A DNA stretch of 64,000 nt from contig JAFFSR010000370.1 of assembly GCA_017163975.1 (NCBI GenBank), forward strand, positions 2,356,001-2,420,000. Reading direction: 5' to 3'. Shown piece by piece: positions 1 to 12,356 of this stretch. The position numbers and the translations under genes are program-made. The notes beneath the pieces are model-generated. The model made no database searches, was not told where the DNA came from, and was given only the letters and a program-made list of their open reading frames with translations. The stretch's first letter is position 1, and each line of letters starts with the position of its first letter. The DNA is from Anastatus disparis. Its lineage: Eukaryota > Arthropoda > Insecta > Hymenoptera > Eupelmidae.

Positions 1-1360
1 TCAGCGACCAAAAAAATCTTTTAAATATCGATATTCAGTCCGATTTATATCATATGTATCCATAAAATACGAAAATAAGCTTAAAAAAATCGTTTTTTGA
101 CCAAAAAGACTCCTGTAATCTTTTTATTACCATCTTGAGCTAAACTTTCACCACGTCATCTTCAAAGTAATCTTAAAAATTTATTCACTGATTTAATAAC
201 TTCCTTGGTACTGATTTTTAATCTTATTTAGTACAATTTTTGGCCGAAAGATATGAAATTAACCTCAAAAAATGCATATAGTGACTAAAAATGACCTCAA
301 CTATCATTTTTCTGACGTATTCGAAACAATTCCTTGTACGATTTCTTAGGAATGACCTTAAAAACATATTGATGGATTCTAAGAGCTTCTAACTGAGATT
401 GTTTATATTGTTCAGTGCAATGTTTTGCCGAGCACCACCTAAATATCGCAAAATAATGCGCCTAGCCAGCAAAAATATTTCATGTTGTGCTACAGCATGA
501 TTTAAAAGTAATTAACATCAAAATAGTAATGTAATATTACTAAAATATTTTACTATTTTAAAGATACGTTAGCGAGCCGAGCTTGTGTTGGAGTACAAGC
601 AAGCAGGTGAGCCCCACACAGTATGACACGTTTGAAATATTTTCGAAATATTTTAAAACATTTCATTCTGTGTGGGACAGCTCTGTAGTTTATATTTGTT
701 AGTGTTACCGTAGAAGATGTAGTTTCTGATTATATAAAAGAAATCATGCCCTGATAAGAACCCTGTTCTTGTATCTTTAAAATAGTAAAATATTTTAGTA
801 ATATTACATTACCATTTTGATGTTAATTACTTTTAAATCATGCTGTAGCACAACATGAAATATTTTTGCTGGCTAGGCGCATTATTTTGCGATATTTTGG
901 TGGTGCTCGACAAAAAATCGCACTGAACAATATAAACAATCTCAGTGAGAAGCTCTTAGAATCCATCAATATGTTTTTGAGGTTATTCCTAAGAAATCAT
1001 ACAAGGAATTGTTTCGAATACGTCAGAAAAATGATAGTTAAGGTCATTTTTAGACTATATACATTTAGACTACATTTTTAGACTATATGCATTTTTGAGG
1101 TTAATTTAATATCTTTTGGCCAAAAATTATACTGAATAAGATTAAAAATCAGTACCAAGGAAGTTATTGGTCAGTGAATAAATTTTTAAGGTTACTTTGA
1201 AGATGACGTGGTGAAATTTTAGCTCAAGATGGTAATAAAAAGATTACAGGAGTCTTTTTGGTCAAAAAACGATTTTTTTAAGCTTATTTTCGTATTTTAT
1301 GGATACATATGATATGAATCCGACTGAATATCGATATTTAGGAGATTTTTTTTGTCGCTA
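1..1360. repeat. Foldback element with ~570-bp inverted arms
   Basis: The left arm (1-568) is repeated as its reverse complement at 771-1360, separated by a ~200-bp loop that is slightly richer in GC. The arms differ by scattered substitutions and small indels, so this is a diverged copy. The outer end (TAGCGACAAAAAA on the minus strand of the right arm) falls almost exactly at the window start, so the left boundary cannot be seen. The short open frame at 866-1081 lies inside an arm and has no family resemblance. I call it a non-autonomous foldback DNA element. Confidence 0.8.
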
Positions 1361-2216
1361 AACGTGTATTTGGTGTTATTTTCATGATCAGAAAGCAATA
1401 GAGCCTCTAAAATGCTATAAATCTATATAATTTTCAGTTTTTTAATATTTTAGGTACTTTCCACCATTCCTACAAAAATCTACAGAAAATATGATAGACA
1501 GATTTTATGAAAAGTAAAGTTTCCAAAAGTCAAAAATAAATATGCATTCATACCGTTAATGTACAGACCATTTTGAAATTCTCAAATTAATTTTTAGGTT
1601 ATGTTTGAGACTTGTAAGGTTTCATATAGTCACTAAATATATGCGTTTCATCGTCCTCTTTTACCTTAATTTCGAATTTTGAAGATCTATTAGGAATTCA
1701 CCTAATTATAGCAAAAAAACCGAAAAACACGTTTTTTTAGGTTATAAAGCCAATTTTGACCATAGGGATCTGAAACTTTTAGGATTTTAGTTTTTTGACA
1801 GGACAAAAAAATAAGCAAAGTTTTAGGGAAATCCGAGTTAAGGCCATTTTTACATGCTTATTCGGCTATACTCTTTATAATACTTGTGAAATCATAAGGA
1901 TACAAAAGTTTTATTATTTTTTACTCATGTATTTGATATCTAATCAGTGAAGCCTAAAACAAATTTTACAACCGATTTTAAAACGAATAGAATAGAATTT
2001 TTTAGGTTTAAAATATAGAACTTTCGGTTTTATTATCCGCCATATTGAATCTACCATTTTGAATTCTAACAATCTAACAACATATTTGAATTCAGTGACC
2101 CTAAAATCACCAAAAATCATGTCCTAATAATTTTTTGGGCTCATTTTGTCCCGTTATATAAGAGAATATTGTTGATAAGTAGCCTAAAGCTACCATTTTG
2201 TTTTTTAATTTTTGCC
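1361..2216. other. AT-rich intergenic DNA, nothing recognised
   Basis: No open frame with coding character, no strong inverted repeat and no tandem array is seen here. Words such as 'cattttgaattctaac' recur loosely, but I could not define a unit. Confidence 0.5.
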
Positions 2217-2483
2217 TTAAGAGGCGGTCGGATCTATTTGCCGCTACATATAGGGTGGCGCTGTGGTCAGGTGAGAGAAATCTATTAAATATTTTTTATA
2301 CAGCTATTTACAATTTTCTGAGACGACAATATACTTTTAATGTTGTCATTTCTTCTAGCCATATATATGTAGAATAATTATTAATACTTATCTTGTTCGA
2401 AAAGTCTAAGATATTGTTATAAAGCGAAAAATGCGATGCAACGTAGGACCGGTGTAAATATGCGTGCACCACCTTTAGTGCGA

Positions 2484-2555
<72 letters not shown>

Positions 2556-2812
2556 CTAAAGAATGATGTATATTAATGCTTACATCGGCTCTACCTCGCG
2601 CCGCATTTTTCGCTTTATAACAATATTTTAGACTTTTCAAACAAGATTAATATTAATAATTATTCTACATATATAAGGCTAGAGGAAATGACAAGATTAA
2701 AAGTATATTATTGTTTCAGTAAATTTAAAATTACTGTATAAAAAATATTTTATATTTTTCTCTCACCTGACCGCAGCGTCACCAAGCGGCGAATGGTTCC
2801 GACCGCCCCAAG
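2217..2812. mobile_element. Palindromic TTAA element, GAGGCGGTCGGA family, copy 1
   Basis: It starts at TTAA (2217-2220) followed by GAGGCGGTCGGA, and the reverse complement of this end appears at about 2800-2811 (TCCGACCGCCCC). The arms pair over roughly 230 bp each, for example the shared 'aagcgaaaaatgc' and 'gcatttttcgctt' near the loop. The loop holds a (GA)n run. The right TTAA is not preserved: it now reads 'ccccaaga', either mutated or lost when the adjoining LTR-like block arrived. A better preserved relative lies at 9417-9845. This is a non-autonomous element with piggyBac/Kolobok-type target choice. Confidence 0.75.
2487..2551. repeat. (GA)n microsatellite
   Basis: About 32 uninterrupted GA units lie in the loop of the surrounding foldback element. 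The serine/leucine open frame across it on the minus strand is a translation of the microsatellite. Confidence 0.95.
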
Positions 2813-2815
2813 ATA

Positions 2816-3694
2816 TGTTGTGACGACCTTGGGGTTCAGGAGGTCTCACGAAATTTAAATTAATGGAAATTAGGTAGTTTGATTGAATAAATAAAAAAGC
2901 TTTATTTAACTAATTACAATATGGTTACACGCAAGCTCAAAATGGACGCCAGCCGCGTATAGCGTACGCGACGCCGCTTGTACTAATCACGTAACTATTA
3001 ACACGACGAGAAGCAGAGATTACAACAACAAATGCAGTACACAAAAAACATATGCTAAAAGGGGACACGCTCAATAAAACAATAAATCGAAAAGAAAAGC
3101 ACTAAGGGAATTTTTAACTAGTGAACGTACACGCGATCACCCGACACACACATCGCGATGTTAGGTTGATTAGATTATTCTAATTAACACTAGCAAACTG
3201 CTCTCACAACAAAACGAGGCTTTGCTACGCAAAAGAACTAAGAAAATATCACATAGCCTTACGCACTCACTCAAAGGCTTAAGATAACCTTATTAACAAG
3301 CAAAACTAAAGAATTAGTAGCGAAGTCGCACGCAAATTGTAACGGCTCTACATTCTAAGTTGATGACAGAAGGAATGACGCAATGGCGTTTCCTTCGTCT
3401 CTACTCAGCTTTGTCTCTCTTGCTGTACGCTACGCACGCCACAAGAGAGAGACAAACGATCCTTAACGGACCCAAGCTCAGCTACTCGAGTCAAACTGCT
3501 TCTTATCTATGCTGAGTGCATAATATACGTGCTTTAGATATTCGCGCGAGTGTGCCAAACAATATTGGGTTTATACTTCTAGATGTTTGATTCGCGTGGT
3601 CTGCTTTCCGTTGTGCTATTAGTTAGATGCTCCCTTCTGTCGTCTATATGCGTATAAATATATATATAAGTAACATGGCCAATTTGCCATGTTA
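2816..3694. mobile_element. Candidate solo LTR
   Basis: This ~880-bp block is clearly richer in GC than its surroundings. It begins TGTTGTGACGACC and ends GCCATGTTACA, so it has TG...CA ends and short imperfect inverted ends typical of gypsy-like LTRs. On the minus strand an AATAAA signal occurs near 2885-2910. There is no coding frame, and no clear 4-6-bp target duplication could be assigned, so a promoter-rich fragment of another element remains possible. Confidence 0.4.
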
Positions 3695-3738
3695 CAATGT
3701 GATTACAATAATATATGATTTATTGGCTAAAAATACAT

Positions 3739-4148
3739 TTAAGAGACTGCTGTATACCAACACAGATACCTGTTTTACCGACTTTATTTAGAATTTACTT
3801 TTTATAAAAACTAATTACTAAAGGCAGAAATTAAGAGATGGTTTTGATGCGTATAATAAATAGCAATATTTTCTCTGATGAGAATAAATCAATTTTATCG
3901 CTTTCTCTTCTAGAAAAGTTGGAATAACTGGAAAATCGTATTTTCTGCCTCTATGCTCTAATTTTATAAGTTATTCCAACTTTCCTCAAAAATTAAGCGA
4001 TAAAATTAACCTATCTTTAAAAGAGATAGTATCAATTTTCATTACACAAATCGAAACCATCTCTTCATTCCTGCCTTGAGCTGCTAGTTTTTCGAAAAAA
4101 AAATAATTTTGTAATTAGAAAAGGACAGAGAATACGGCTTCTTCTTAA
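3739..4148. mobile_element. Palindromic element bounded by TTAA
   Basis: TTAA occurs at 3739-3742 and 4145-4148. The inner arms pair well, for example 'gagatggttttgatgcg' at 3835 with a matching inverse near 4050, and 'gcgataaaatt' in both arms. The right end resembles the TTAA elements at 35.1 and 36.1 kb (shared 'aaaaggacagaga'). The left terminal 30 bp match poorly, so the left end may be degraded or chimeric. Confidence 0.55.
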
Positions 4149-4707
4149 ATCTGCAAAAAATCAATAAAATTGAGAATTTTCTACTTTTTCCGCCATTTTT
4201 GGTCCACCATTTTGAACAAAAAATTTTTCCATTATCTGGCTGTTATAGATTGAAAGAGCAGACTCTTATAACACGCTTTTTACAACTTTGGTCATTCTAA
4301 AAAAATTCTGTTTTTTTATACGATGTTTTACATAAGAAAAGTCGAGTAAAATACAATTTTTTCTATCAAAATCAATAAAAAATCATAAAAATATTAATTT
4401 TGTCAAAATTTTAAAAGTTGCATCGTAAAGAGCGACCCCAAAAACATAATGTTCACTAGGTTCAAAATTTTTTCCCAACCTGGTTTTATTAAATATTTTG
4501 AGATTAAAGTTGAAGTGAAATTTTATGTTATTTAGGCGTTAATGGGTCAAATCATAGCTAAAGTAAATCACTAACGTATACGATAGGCGAGAAACTAAAA
4601 AAATACGTAGATTAAGTAATAAGGATACTTTTTTGAAAATTGTTAATGCTACCCCTGGTCTCCCCTAATTATAAAATCATGTTAAGGGGACTAGGTACTA
4701 TTAAAAC
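4149..4707. other. AT-rich spacer, nothing recognised
   Basis: No coding frame and no clear repeat unit is visible between the two foldback elements. Confidence 0.5.
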
Positions 4708-5337
4708 TTGAAAAATTTGAATATGAATAATTAAAAATTTATTGCTTTTATCCAGAAGAAAAAAAATTTTTGAAAAAATACTTATGTTTCAGAAGATTTC
4801 TTATTTCTGGAACTTTTATACATTTTAAAAATTCAACTGATGGTCTCCGGTCACATTCACATTGGTACCAAAACAATGGTCACAAAGTTTTTTCATAAGT
4901 TTCCATCGGATCTTTATGAAATTTAGTGGGGATCTTTAAAATAATATTAGAATCCATATGAGCATAGCAAATTATAAATATATATATGCTAATTTTTTTA
5001 TTTACCTATTATTTATAAAAATGAATAAACAAATTTTTTTTAAAATTGATTTTTTATATAAAATTTTTTAGGAATGTTTCTCGTTCATGTGGATTCTAAG
5101 ATGATTTTGGAAATCTCCACCAAATTTCATCAAGATCAGATGAAAACTCATGAAAAAACCTTGCGACCAATCTGTTTTTAGTACCAGAAAGTGAACGGGG
5201 ACCATAGGTTAAATTTTTAAAATAGATAAAAGTTTCAGAAATAAAAAGTCTTCTGAAACATAAGTATTTTTCCAAAACATTTTTCCCTTTTGGATAAAAG
5301 CAATGAATTTTTAATTATTCATATTTGAATTTTTCAT
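4708..5337. repeat. Foldback element, ~300-bp arms
   Basis: The first ~300 bp, starting 'gaaaaatttgaatatgaa', return as their reverse complement and end near 5337. The axis is near 5020. The arms carry many substitutions, so the element is old. It has no open frame. Confidence 0.75.
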
Positions 5338-5786
5338 CTGATTGATTCTATCAAATACCTCATTGTCTTTCAATCTAATGATTTCATTGTGATGTTATGA
5401 TTAATTACGTACATTAAATTAATTCAATTTTTGATTGATTGAAATAATTTGTTTATTTAGTTCCATAAAATTACTTATATGTTTAAAACAAGTAGATATC
5501 TTATGGGCATACAATTAAATATTTGTATTGTATTGAAAATTTTTTGATTCCATTAAATTTCATCCTTATTTAATTGAAATTAATATTATTATCAATTAAG
5601 TTTTTATTAATGCTGCAAAATATTTAATTCATCTAATAAAGTATTTTATTATATCAATAAAATATTAATTTATATTAACATATTATTTGTTTCCATCAAA
5701 AGAATATTCGCTTAGAGTAATTGGATTCCTGTAATTGGAATAATAAAATTCTTTATTGGTATATTACAATTACTATTTATATTTTA
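5338..5786. other. AT-rich spacer, nothing recognised
   Basis: This stretch is rich in 'attaatt' and 'tcaat' words. I see no gene or defined repeat unit. Confidence 0.5.
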
Positions 5787-6600
5787 TTATATTAAAGTCA
5801 AGAATCAAGACTTTTTTTCTTACGTGAATATCTTTTGCATTATTTTCACATACATACATACACATACACACGTGCACTTTTAACATACACATACACACAT
5901 GCACATACATACACATACACACATGCACATACATACACATACACACATGCAAATACATACACATACACACATATACACATATCCATACACTACCACTTAC
6001 TCATATACGCATACACACATACACAATATCCGTCACTCCGTCTCCGTCTCCGTTATCGTCTCTCCGTCTCAGTCTCTGTCTCCGTTTCACCGTCTCTTCG
6101 TCTCCGTTTCTCCGTCTCAGTCTCTGTCTCCGTTTCACCGTCTCTTGGTCTTCGTTTCTCCTACTCCGTATCCGTCTCCGTCTCCGTCTCATCATCCCCG
6201 TCTCTCCGTCTCCAATTCTCCATCTCCGTCTGTCTGTCTGTCTCCGTCTCTCCATCTCCATTTCTCCGTCTCTCTAACTCCGTCCCTATGTCTCTGTCTC
6301 TCTGTCTCTGCATCTCCCTCTCTGTCTCTCCATCTCCGTTCTTCTATCTATGTCTCTCCGTCTCGGTTTCTATGACTCCGTTTCTTCGTCTTTATCTCTC
6401 TGTCTCTGCGTTTTCGTCTCTACGTACTTCTGTCTATGTCTCTTCGTCTTCGTCTCTCCGTTTTCGTCTTTCCATCTATGTCTCTCTGTTTCCGTCTTTC
6501 TGTCTTTTTCTCTCCGTCTCTCCATCTCCGTCTCTGTATCTTTGTCTCTCCGTCTCCTTTCCTGCGTCTCCGTTTCCTTATCTCCGTCCCTCTTTCTGAA
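5787..6600 (+). repeat. Compound microsatellite module, copy 1
   Basis: A unique leader (5787-5840, containing 'tttttttcttacgtgaat') is followed by an ACATAC/ACACATGC array to about 6025, then a degenerate CCGTCT/CTCCGT array to 6597. The same three-part arrangement occurs in reverse complement at 21.4-22.15 kb, including the leader. The long open frames on both strands (Ser/Pro/Leu/Arg-rich and Arg/Glu-rich) are translations of the arrays and should not be read as proteins. Confidence 0.85.
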
Positions 6601-6895
6601 ACACATGATTAAAAAGTATGAATTCCCATCATATTTTTTTATTGATTCAGTTAAACAAATTTTTAATTAATCGTGATGATATGATTCGTATTCGAACAAT
6701 TTTTACGCATATTGGAACTTTAATTAATTTTTTTTTTCAAATATATAAATACTAAATTTTAAACAGAACTGCAATATAAAAATTTATAAATTGAGGCAAT
6801 TGTTTTGACTTTAAAATTGGTTAATTTATACATATTAATATAATACATAAAAATTTAACCAAGCGACGTTAGGAGCGAGGTAAATTAGGCTCGTT
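6596..6895 (+). repeat. Dispersed repeat R ending in CCAAGCGACGTTAGGAGCGAG, copy 1
   Basis: It starts 'gaaacacatgattaaaaag' and ends with the conserved terminal word. A second copy with the same beginning and end is at 56.75-57.03 kb. It follows the microsatellite directly. The family is not identified. Confidence 0.65.
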
Positions 6896-7405
6896 CTATA
6901 TTATATTCCATTCAATGAAATTAATGATTGAACTAATCAATTCTGAATAAATTTAAATATTTCTTTAATTTACAAGTAAAGCTTTTTGAGTTTATTTATT
7001 ATTTTATTGATGAAATCTCGTAATTATATTGGTAAAAAGAAAGATTTTATTATGAAATAAAGGTACCATTCAATAAAATAATTTAGTTATTCTAAAATTA
7101 TTGCAGAATTGTTCCAGATTTTTATTTATTTGATTCAAATAACTCAATTCTTAGATACGTCAATTTGTTTATTTGAAAATAATTGAAAAAACGTCTAATT
7201 GAATCTAATTATCATTTCATCGATTTAAAGAAACAATAATTAAATCAATTAATTCGAATTTTAATTCAATTGATTTCATTGAATCAATCAAACTTTTTTC
7301 ACAGTGTATGTGTATCAAAATTTATAGTTAATTAATAACGAGCAAAATTTACCTCGCTCCTGACATCACTTGGTTACATTTTCATATATTATATTATTAT
7401 ATATA
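6850..7405. repeat. Inverted pair of the CCAAGCGACGTTAGGAGCGAG terminus
   Basis: The end word at 6853-6880 is repeated inverted at about 7343-7372 (CTCGCTCCTGACATCACTTGG), with matching AT-rich flanks on both sides. Between them is unannotated AT-rich DNA. The pair looks like the two termini of a small inverted-repeat element of ~530 bp. Confidence 0.55.
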
Positions 7406-8132
7406 AATTTTCTAATTTCATTGACAATAGTAGTTCAATATAAAATATGTATATAATTATTTTTCACATATTCATATCGTTATATTGTACTGCATTGAAA
7501 TAAAAAAAATTTTAATTTTTTGTAAATTAATAAGTTTTAATAAAAGTGAATAAATAATTACTGTTGACAATTATAGTATAAGAAAAATTATATTACCATC
7601 AACTTTTACAGGAAGTCCACGTTCCTTATATCAAAATTTTCTTGATCTTATGATATTAGTACGAAGAATTGGGAAACCAGATTTTTTCATTACTATGACA
7701 TGCAATCCGAAATAGGAAAAAATTACAAACAATATAGGGCAAAGTGAAGAAGTGACAGATAGACCAGATATTGTTGTTGAAATATTTTATCGAAAACTAA
7801 AACTATTAATAGAGCAAATTTCTAAAAACACATTTTGGGAAAATGCATTGCCTATGCATACGTAGTAGAATTTCAAAAGAGAGAATTACGGCATGCCTAT
7901 ATGCTACTATTTTTAAGTAAAAATGATGAAATTTACAATAGTGATGACTTTAATAAATTTATAGTAGCTGAAATTCCAAATAAAAATGAGAATTCCAGAT
8001 TATATGAAATAGTTAAACAATTTATAATTCTTGGCTCTTGTGAAAATCAGAATAAAAACTCACCTTGTATGGATAAGGAATCAGGAAAGTGTCCAAAAAA
8101 TTTTCCGAAACGATTTAATAAAACTACAATAA

Positions 8133-8220
8133 CCCTGGTAGAAATTTACTCTAGATCTGTCTAGTTTTGTATGTTAAATAATCGAGGCCTCGATAAAACT
8201 AGACAAATTTTCTACCAGGG
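8133..8220. mobile_element. 88-bp palindromic mini-element, CCCTGGTAGAAA ends
   Basis: The ends are CCCTGGTAGAAA and TTTCTACCAGGG, with AA on both sides as a probable 2-bp target duplication. Removing the element plus one AA rejoins the Helitron Rep codons in one frame (KTTI followed by MANGYPIYRRR), which fixes the boundaries. An 898-bp element with the same ends lies at 41064-41961. The superfamily is uncertain; a 2-bp duplication would suit CACTA-type elements. Confidence 0.8.
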
Positions 8221-9416
8221 AATGGCAAATGGTTATCCTATTTATCGACGGAGAAACAATAAAAATGAGATATTATACACAAAAAACAAGTGAGCAGACA
8301 ATAGACTTGTGATTTCTGATAACCCGTATTTATAACTAAAGTTTAACTGTCGTTATAATATTAAATTATGTTCAACAATAAGAGTTATAACAAATATATA
8401 TAGTTATAAAAAATAATACTTATTTAAATACTGCTTTAAAGGACATGACTGTGCATTTATCGAAATGAAAGCAAGTGAAATAAATACTGAAAGTAATACT
8501 AATAATGAAACGGATGAAATGAATGATTTGGATATGTTTTATGATGAAATCAAACAATATATGAACACAAGATACTATTGCCCACCAGAATCTATGTATC
8601 GCATATGGAAATATAATACTAGTGAACTTTCTCATATAATTTATAGATTAGCCGTTCATAATGGTAATAAAGAATATGTGTATTTTAAAGTAGGATCCAG
8701 ACACGAAATGGATAAGAAAAATATAAATACAACACTAACAGCGTGGTTTGAACTTAATAAAAGTGACTTAAAGGCACATAATTACTTTTGTTCTGATACA
8801 CCGCAAAATTATGTTTTTAATCGAATACATAATACATGGACTGAAAGAATAAAAACTATGAAACCTATTCCAAGCAGAATGTACTTAGTTAATCAAAAAC
8901 AAAGAGGAAGATTCTTTTTAAGATTACTTCTGCTTCACGTTAAAGCTGCAACATCTTTTGAAAGCTGAAAAACTTTTAATGGAATAACATACCCAACATT
9001 CTTTGAAGCAGCAAGAGTAAGAAATTTAATTGAAATCGATCATGAATGGGATAAATGTTTAGAAGAATCTTGTAAATCTCGATTTCCAGAAGCTCTTTGT
9101 CAATCATTTGGTTACATTTGTACATTTCACAATCTAATAAATGCTCGAGGATTATATAAATAATATAAAATCTATTTTTATCCTCCAAAAATGAATGGAC
9201 AAAAAGGTGAAGGATATGCATTAAGCATAATTAATGATATTTTAACTAATAATGAATTCCAATTAAGTGACTTTGATTTACCTACTTCAGAATACTATAT
9301 TGAAAATAACGAAATTGAATATAGTACAGTAAATAATGTTAATAATATTCGGTAAATTATTGGTACTCCAACATATGCTCAAACAACTATTTGTAATACA
9401 ATAATAAATTCATTAA

Positions 9417-9845
9417 GAGGCGGTCGGAACCAAATCGGTGACTTATTTCGGTGCTTGTAATAAATGCTTATAATAATTTATTCATTTATTAATATGGTAA
9501 AAATATAGTCATTTCCTCTAGTCATGTATATAAAAAATAATTTAAAATAGTTAAAGTCACGAAAATATACAAAATATTGTTATAAAGCGAAAAATTCCAC
9601 CTAAGAATCGACACGACAGTTTTTTGCATGCGGTATATGTCAAGTTAGTTTGATATTTGTAATAAATGCTTATAATCATTTATTTACTTATTCATATGGT
9701 AAAAATATAGTCATTTCCTCTAGTCATGTATATAAAGAATAATTTGAAATAGTTTAAGCTATAAAAATATACAAAATATTATTGTAAAGCGAAAAATGCT
9801 GACTTGATATATACCGCAAGTCACTGATTTGGTTCCGACCGCCTC
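9417..9845. mobile_element. Palindromic TTAA element, GAGGCGGTCGGA family, copy 2
   Basis: TTAA lies on both sides (9413-9416 and 9846-9849). The inverted ends are GAGGCGGTCGGAACC and GGTTCCGACCGCCTC. The body is two related half-units repeating 'tagtcatgtatataaa'. Removing it with one TTAA gives continuous Helitron codons (TIINSLNTNFTEKYMY). It has no coding capacity. It is related to 2217-2812. Confidence 0.9.
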
Positions 9846-9934
9846 TTAAATACGAATTTCACTGAAAAGTATATGTATCTAGACGGTCCAAGTGAAAGTG
9901 GCGAAAGCAGAGTTGGGCATAGTTAATTAAATTC

Positions 9935-11385
9935 GTCAATTAAGTGACGAATAATTAATAATTAAGTGGTTAGTTATTAATTAAGCTTCAATTAACTGAG
10001 AATAATTATCATTATGGATCAGTTAATTGATAATAAAATTTTAATAACCAATTACATAAGAGTTTCATTGATGATTAAGCTTTTAATTATCAATTAAACG
10101 ATTCGTAATTGATAACTTATTTTAATTAACTGATATTTAATTAAGAATTAAATTTTTATTATCAATTAAATACGAGTTTAATTGATAATTAATATTTTAG
10201 TTATGAATTAAAAAACCTGTAATTAATAACTAATTTTAATTATCTAAAGTCTAATTGAGAATTAAATTTTAATTATAAATCATATAAGAGTTTAATTAAA
10301 AATTAAAATTCAGTTATCAATTAAATGACCCATAATTGAGAACTAATTTTAATTATCTGCAGTTTAATTGAGAATTAAATTTTAATTATCAATCATATAA
10401 GAGTTTAATTGAGAATTAAATTTTAATTATCAATTAAATACGAGTTTAATTGATAATTAATATTTTAGTTATGAATTAAAAAACCTGTAATTAATAACTA
10501 ATTTTAATTATCTAAAGTCTAATTGAGAATTAAATTTTAATTATAAATCATATAAGAGTTTAATTAAAAATTAAAATTCAGTTATCAATTAAATGACCCA
10601 TAATTGAGAACTAATTTTAATTATCTGCAGTTTAATTGAGAATTAAATTTTAATTATCAATCATATAAGAGTTTAATTGAGAATTAAATTTTAATTATCA
10701 ATTAAATAAGAGTTTAATTAAAAATTAAAATTCAGTTATCAATTAAATGACCCATAATTAATAACTAATTTTAATTATCTAAAGTTTAATTGAGAATTAA
10801 ATTTTTATTATCAATTAAATGAGAGTTTAATTAAAAATTAAAATCCAGTTATCAATTAAGTGACCCATAATTGATAACTAATTTTAATTATCTAAAGTTT
10901 AATTGAAAATTAAATTGTAATCAATTAAATGAGAGTTTCATTAAAAATTGAAATTCAGTTATCAATTAAAATACCCATAATTGATGACTAATTTTAATTA
11001 TCTGAAGTTTAATTGAGAATTAAATTTTAATTATCAATCATATAGGAGTTGAACTGAGAATTAAATTTTAATTATCAATTTAATAAGAGTTTAATTGAGA
11101 ATTTAATTTTAATTATTAATTTAATAAGATTTTAATTAAAAATTAAAATTCAGTTATCAATTAAATGACCTATAATTGATAACTAATTTTAATTATCTAT
11201 AAATTAAATGGCCTGTTAATTGACAACTAATTTTAATTATCTCAAGTTCAATTGAGAATTAAATTTTAATTATCAATTACATAAGTTTCATTAATCATTA
11301 AAATTTTAGTTATCAATAACATGATCCGTAATTGGTACCTGATTTCAATTATGTAAAGCTTAATCGAGAATTAAATTTCAACTAT
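9935..11385 (+). repeat. TTAATT-rich subterminal satellite, left arm
   Basis: Degenerate units of about 50-60 bp contain 'ttaattgagaattaaattttaattatc' and 'aattaaatgacccataatt' type words in tandem. Within it a 268-bp block is duplicated almost exactly (one copy from about 10171, the next from about 10439). The same units appear inverted at 17.59-18.62 kb, near the other end of the 8.7-kb element. Confidence 0.85.
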
Positions 11386-12095
11386 CAACTAGCAAAAAAT
11401 GATGGGTTTTTTTAACTTTTCCGCTAAATTAAGCAACTTTAATATTTTTTCACGTTTTGTGCCTTAGTCTTTTTTTTGTTATAGAAAACGAAAGGAGAGC
11501 ATTTGAAAAGCAAGTTTAATCTAGGTGAACTTCCTTTTTTTTATATTATACAGTTAACTACCCCGATATGTCCGCTTTCCTTATGACCATACCCCTCCGT
11601 TAATGTTTGAAGCTTACCCTCTCCATGCCTACTAACTCTCAAGCCTTGAAATTTATATCCGAGATTCTCTATATGACCACGAGTTTCTTGAATTCTTATT
11701 GATTGGAGAAACATGAATTTAAAAACAAATTTCACCTAAATCATTTTTATTTAAATATGAAAATGAATTTTATATTATTAATTATTCATCGGAATATCAA
11801 ACATTATATGATGATGAAATAAAATCAAAATTTTCATCTTGGTTAGCTTTTCTATCATCGATTTGGAACGATCAACATTGATTGATTCTTTTACTTCTTT
11901 TTCATTATGATCATAATTAAATACTAAAATCATTTAAATCATTAATATTATAACCTTAAGTATTACTTTCTGCACATCATGTGTATCAGATACGAAACAA
12001 TATTTACTATACACGTTTGTTATTAAAAATATATAAACACAGGATTGTGCCTGGAACCGAGAAATGTAGCATGCGCCTTAGTGGGGGTACATCGA
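11386..12095. other. Mixed-composition stretch inside the 8.7-kb element
   Basis: A 64-codon minus-strand open frame (11541-11735) sits in DNA of higher GC than its flanks and contains the peptide VSRHGEGKLQTLTEGYGHKE. I do not recognise a family and cannot tell a captured exon from chance. The rest, including 11736-12095, shows no gene. Confidence 0.3.
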
Positions 12096-12356
12096 TACAC
12101 TGTAAAAAATTTTGTGTAATTCGTCAAATTTTATTTTGTAGAAATATTTTCGTGTCAAAATTTTACAAACGTTTGTAAAATCAACACAAAAAATTTTGTA
12201 ATTTAAAAATTAATACAAAAATTTTTGTAGAATTAACACATGGAGTTTGTAAATTTTACAAACATGTGTGTACTTATAAATTTTAACACAAAAAAATTTG
12301 TATTTTATCTCTAACACTTATGTGTGTTAAAATTACAATTTTTTTTTCACTGTGTA
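12096..12356. mobile_element. Small TIR element, CACTGT ends
   Basis: The left end TACACTGTAAAAAATTTTGTG and the inverted right end TACACAGTGAAAAAAAAATTG match imperfectly. The ~250-bp body is made of 'acaaaattt'/'tttgtaaaa' words. Similar sequence occurs at 39.0-39.17 kb. It has no coding frame and is probably a MITE. Confidence 0.5.

Larger units (their letters stand above)
7593..9907 (+). pseudogene. Helitron Rep region and helicase Walker A, copy 1 (decayed)
   Basis: This encodes the rolling-circle replication initiator part of a Helitron RepHel protein. Readable in order are STFTGSPRSLYQNFLDL and FFITMTCNPK (7593-7710), an EFQKRELRHAYMLLF segment (7868-7915), CMDKESGKCPKNFPKRFNK (8068-8120), GHDCAFIEMKASE (8448-8470), an open stretch at 8465-8968 ending LLLLHVKAATSFES, and YPTFFEAARVRNL onward to 9360. 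The helicase N-terminus starts after the TTAA insert, with YLDGPSESGES at the Walker A site. The HUH motif reads His-Ala-Tyr instead of His-x-His, and the Walker A lysine is Glu, so two catalytic residues are lost. Stops and frameshifts are frequent. It is interrupted at 8133-8220 and 9417-9845 and cut off by the large insertion at 9908; the helicase resumes at 18639. Confidence 0.9.

Noticed and set aside
5835..6670. Long Ser/Pro/Leu/Arg-rich and Arg/Glu-rich open frames on both strands
   Set aside because: They are translations of the ACATAC and CCGTCT microsatellites; all frames are open because the repeats lack stop words.
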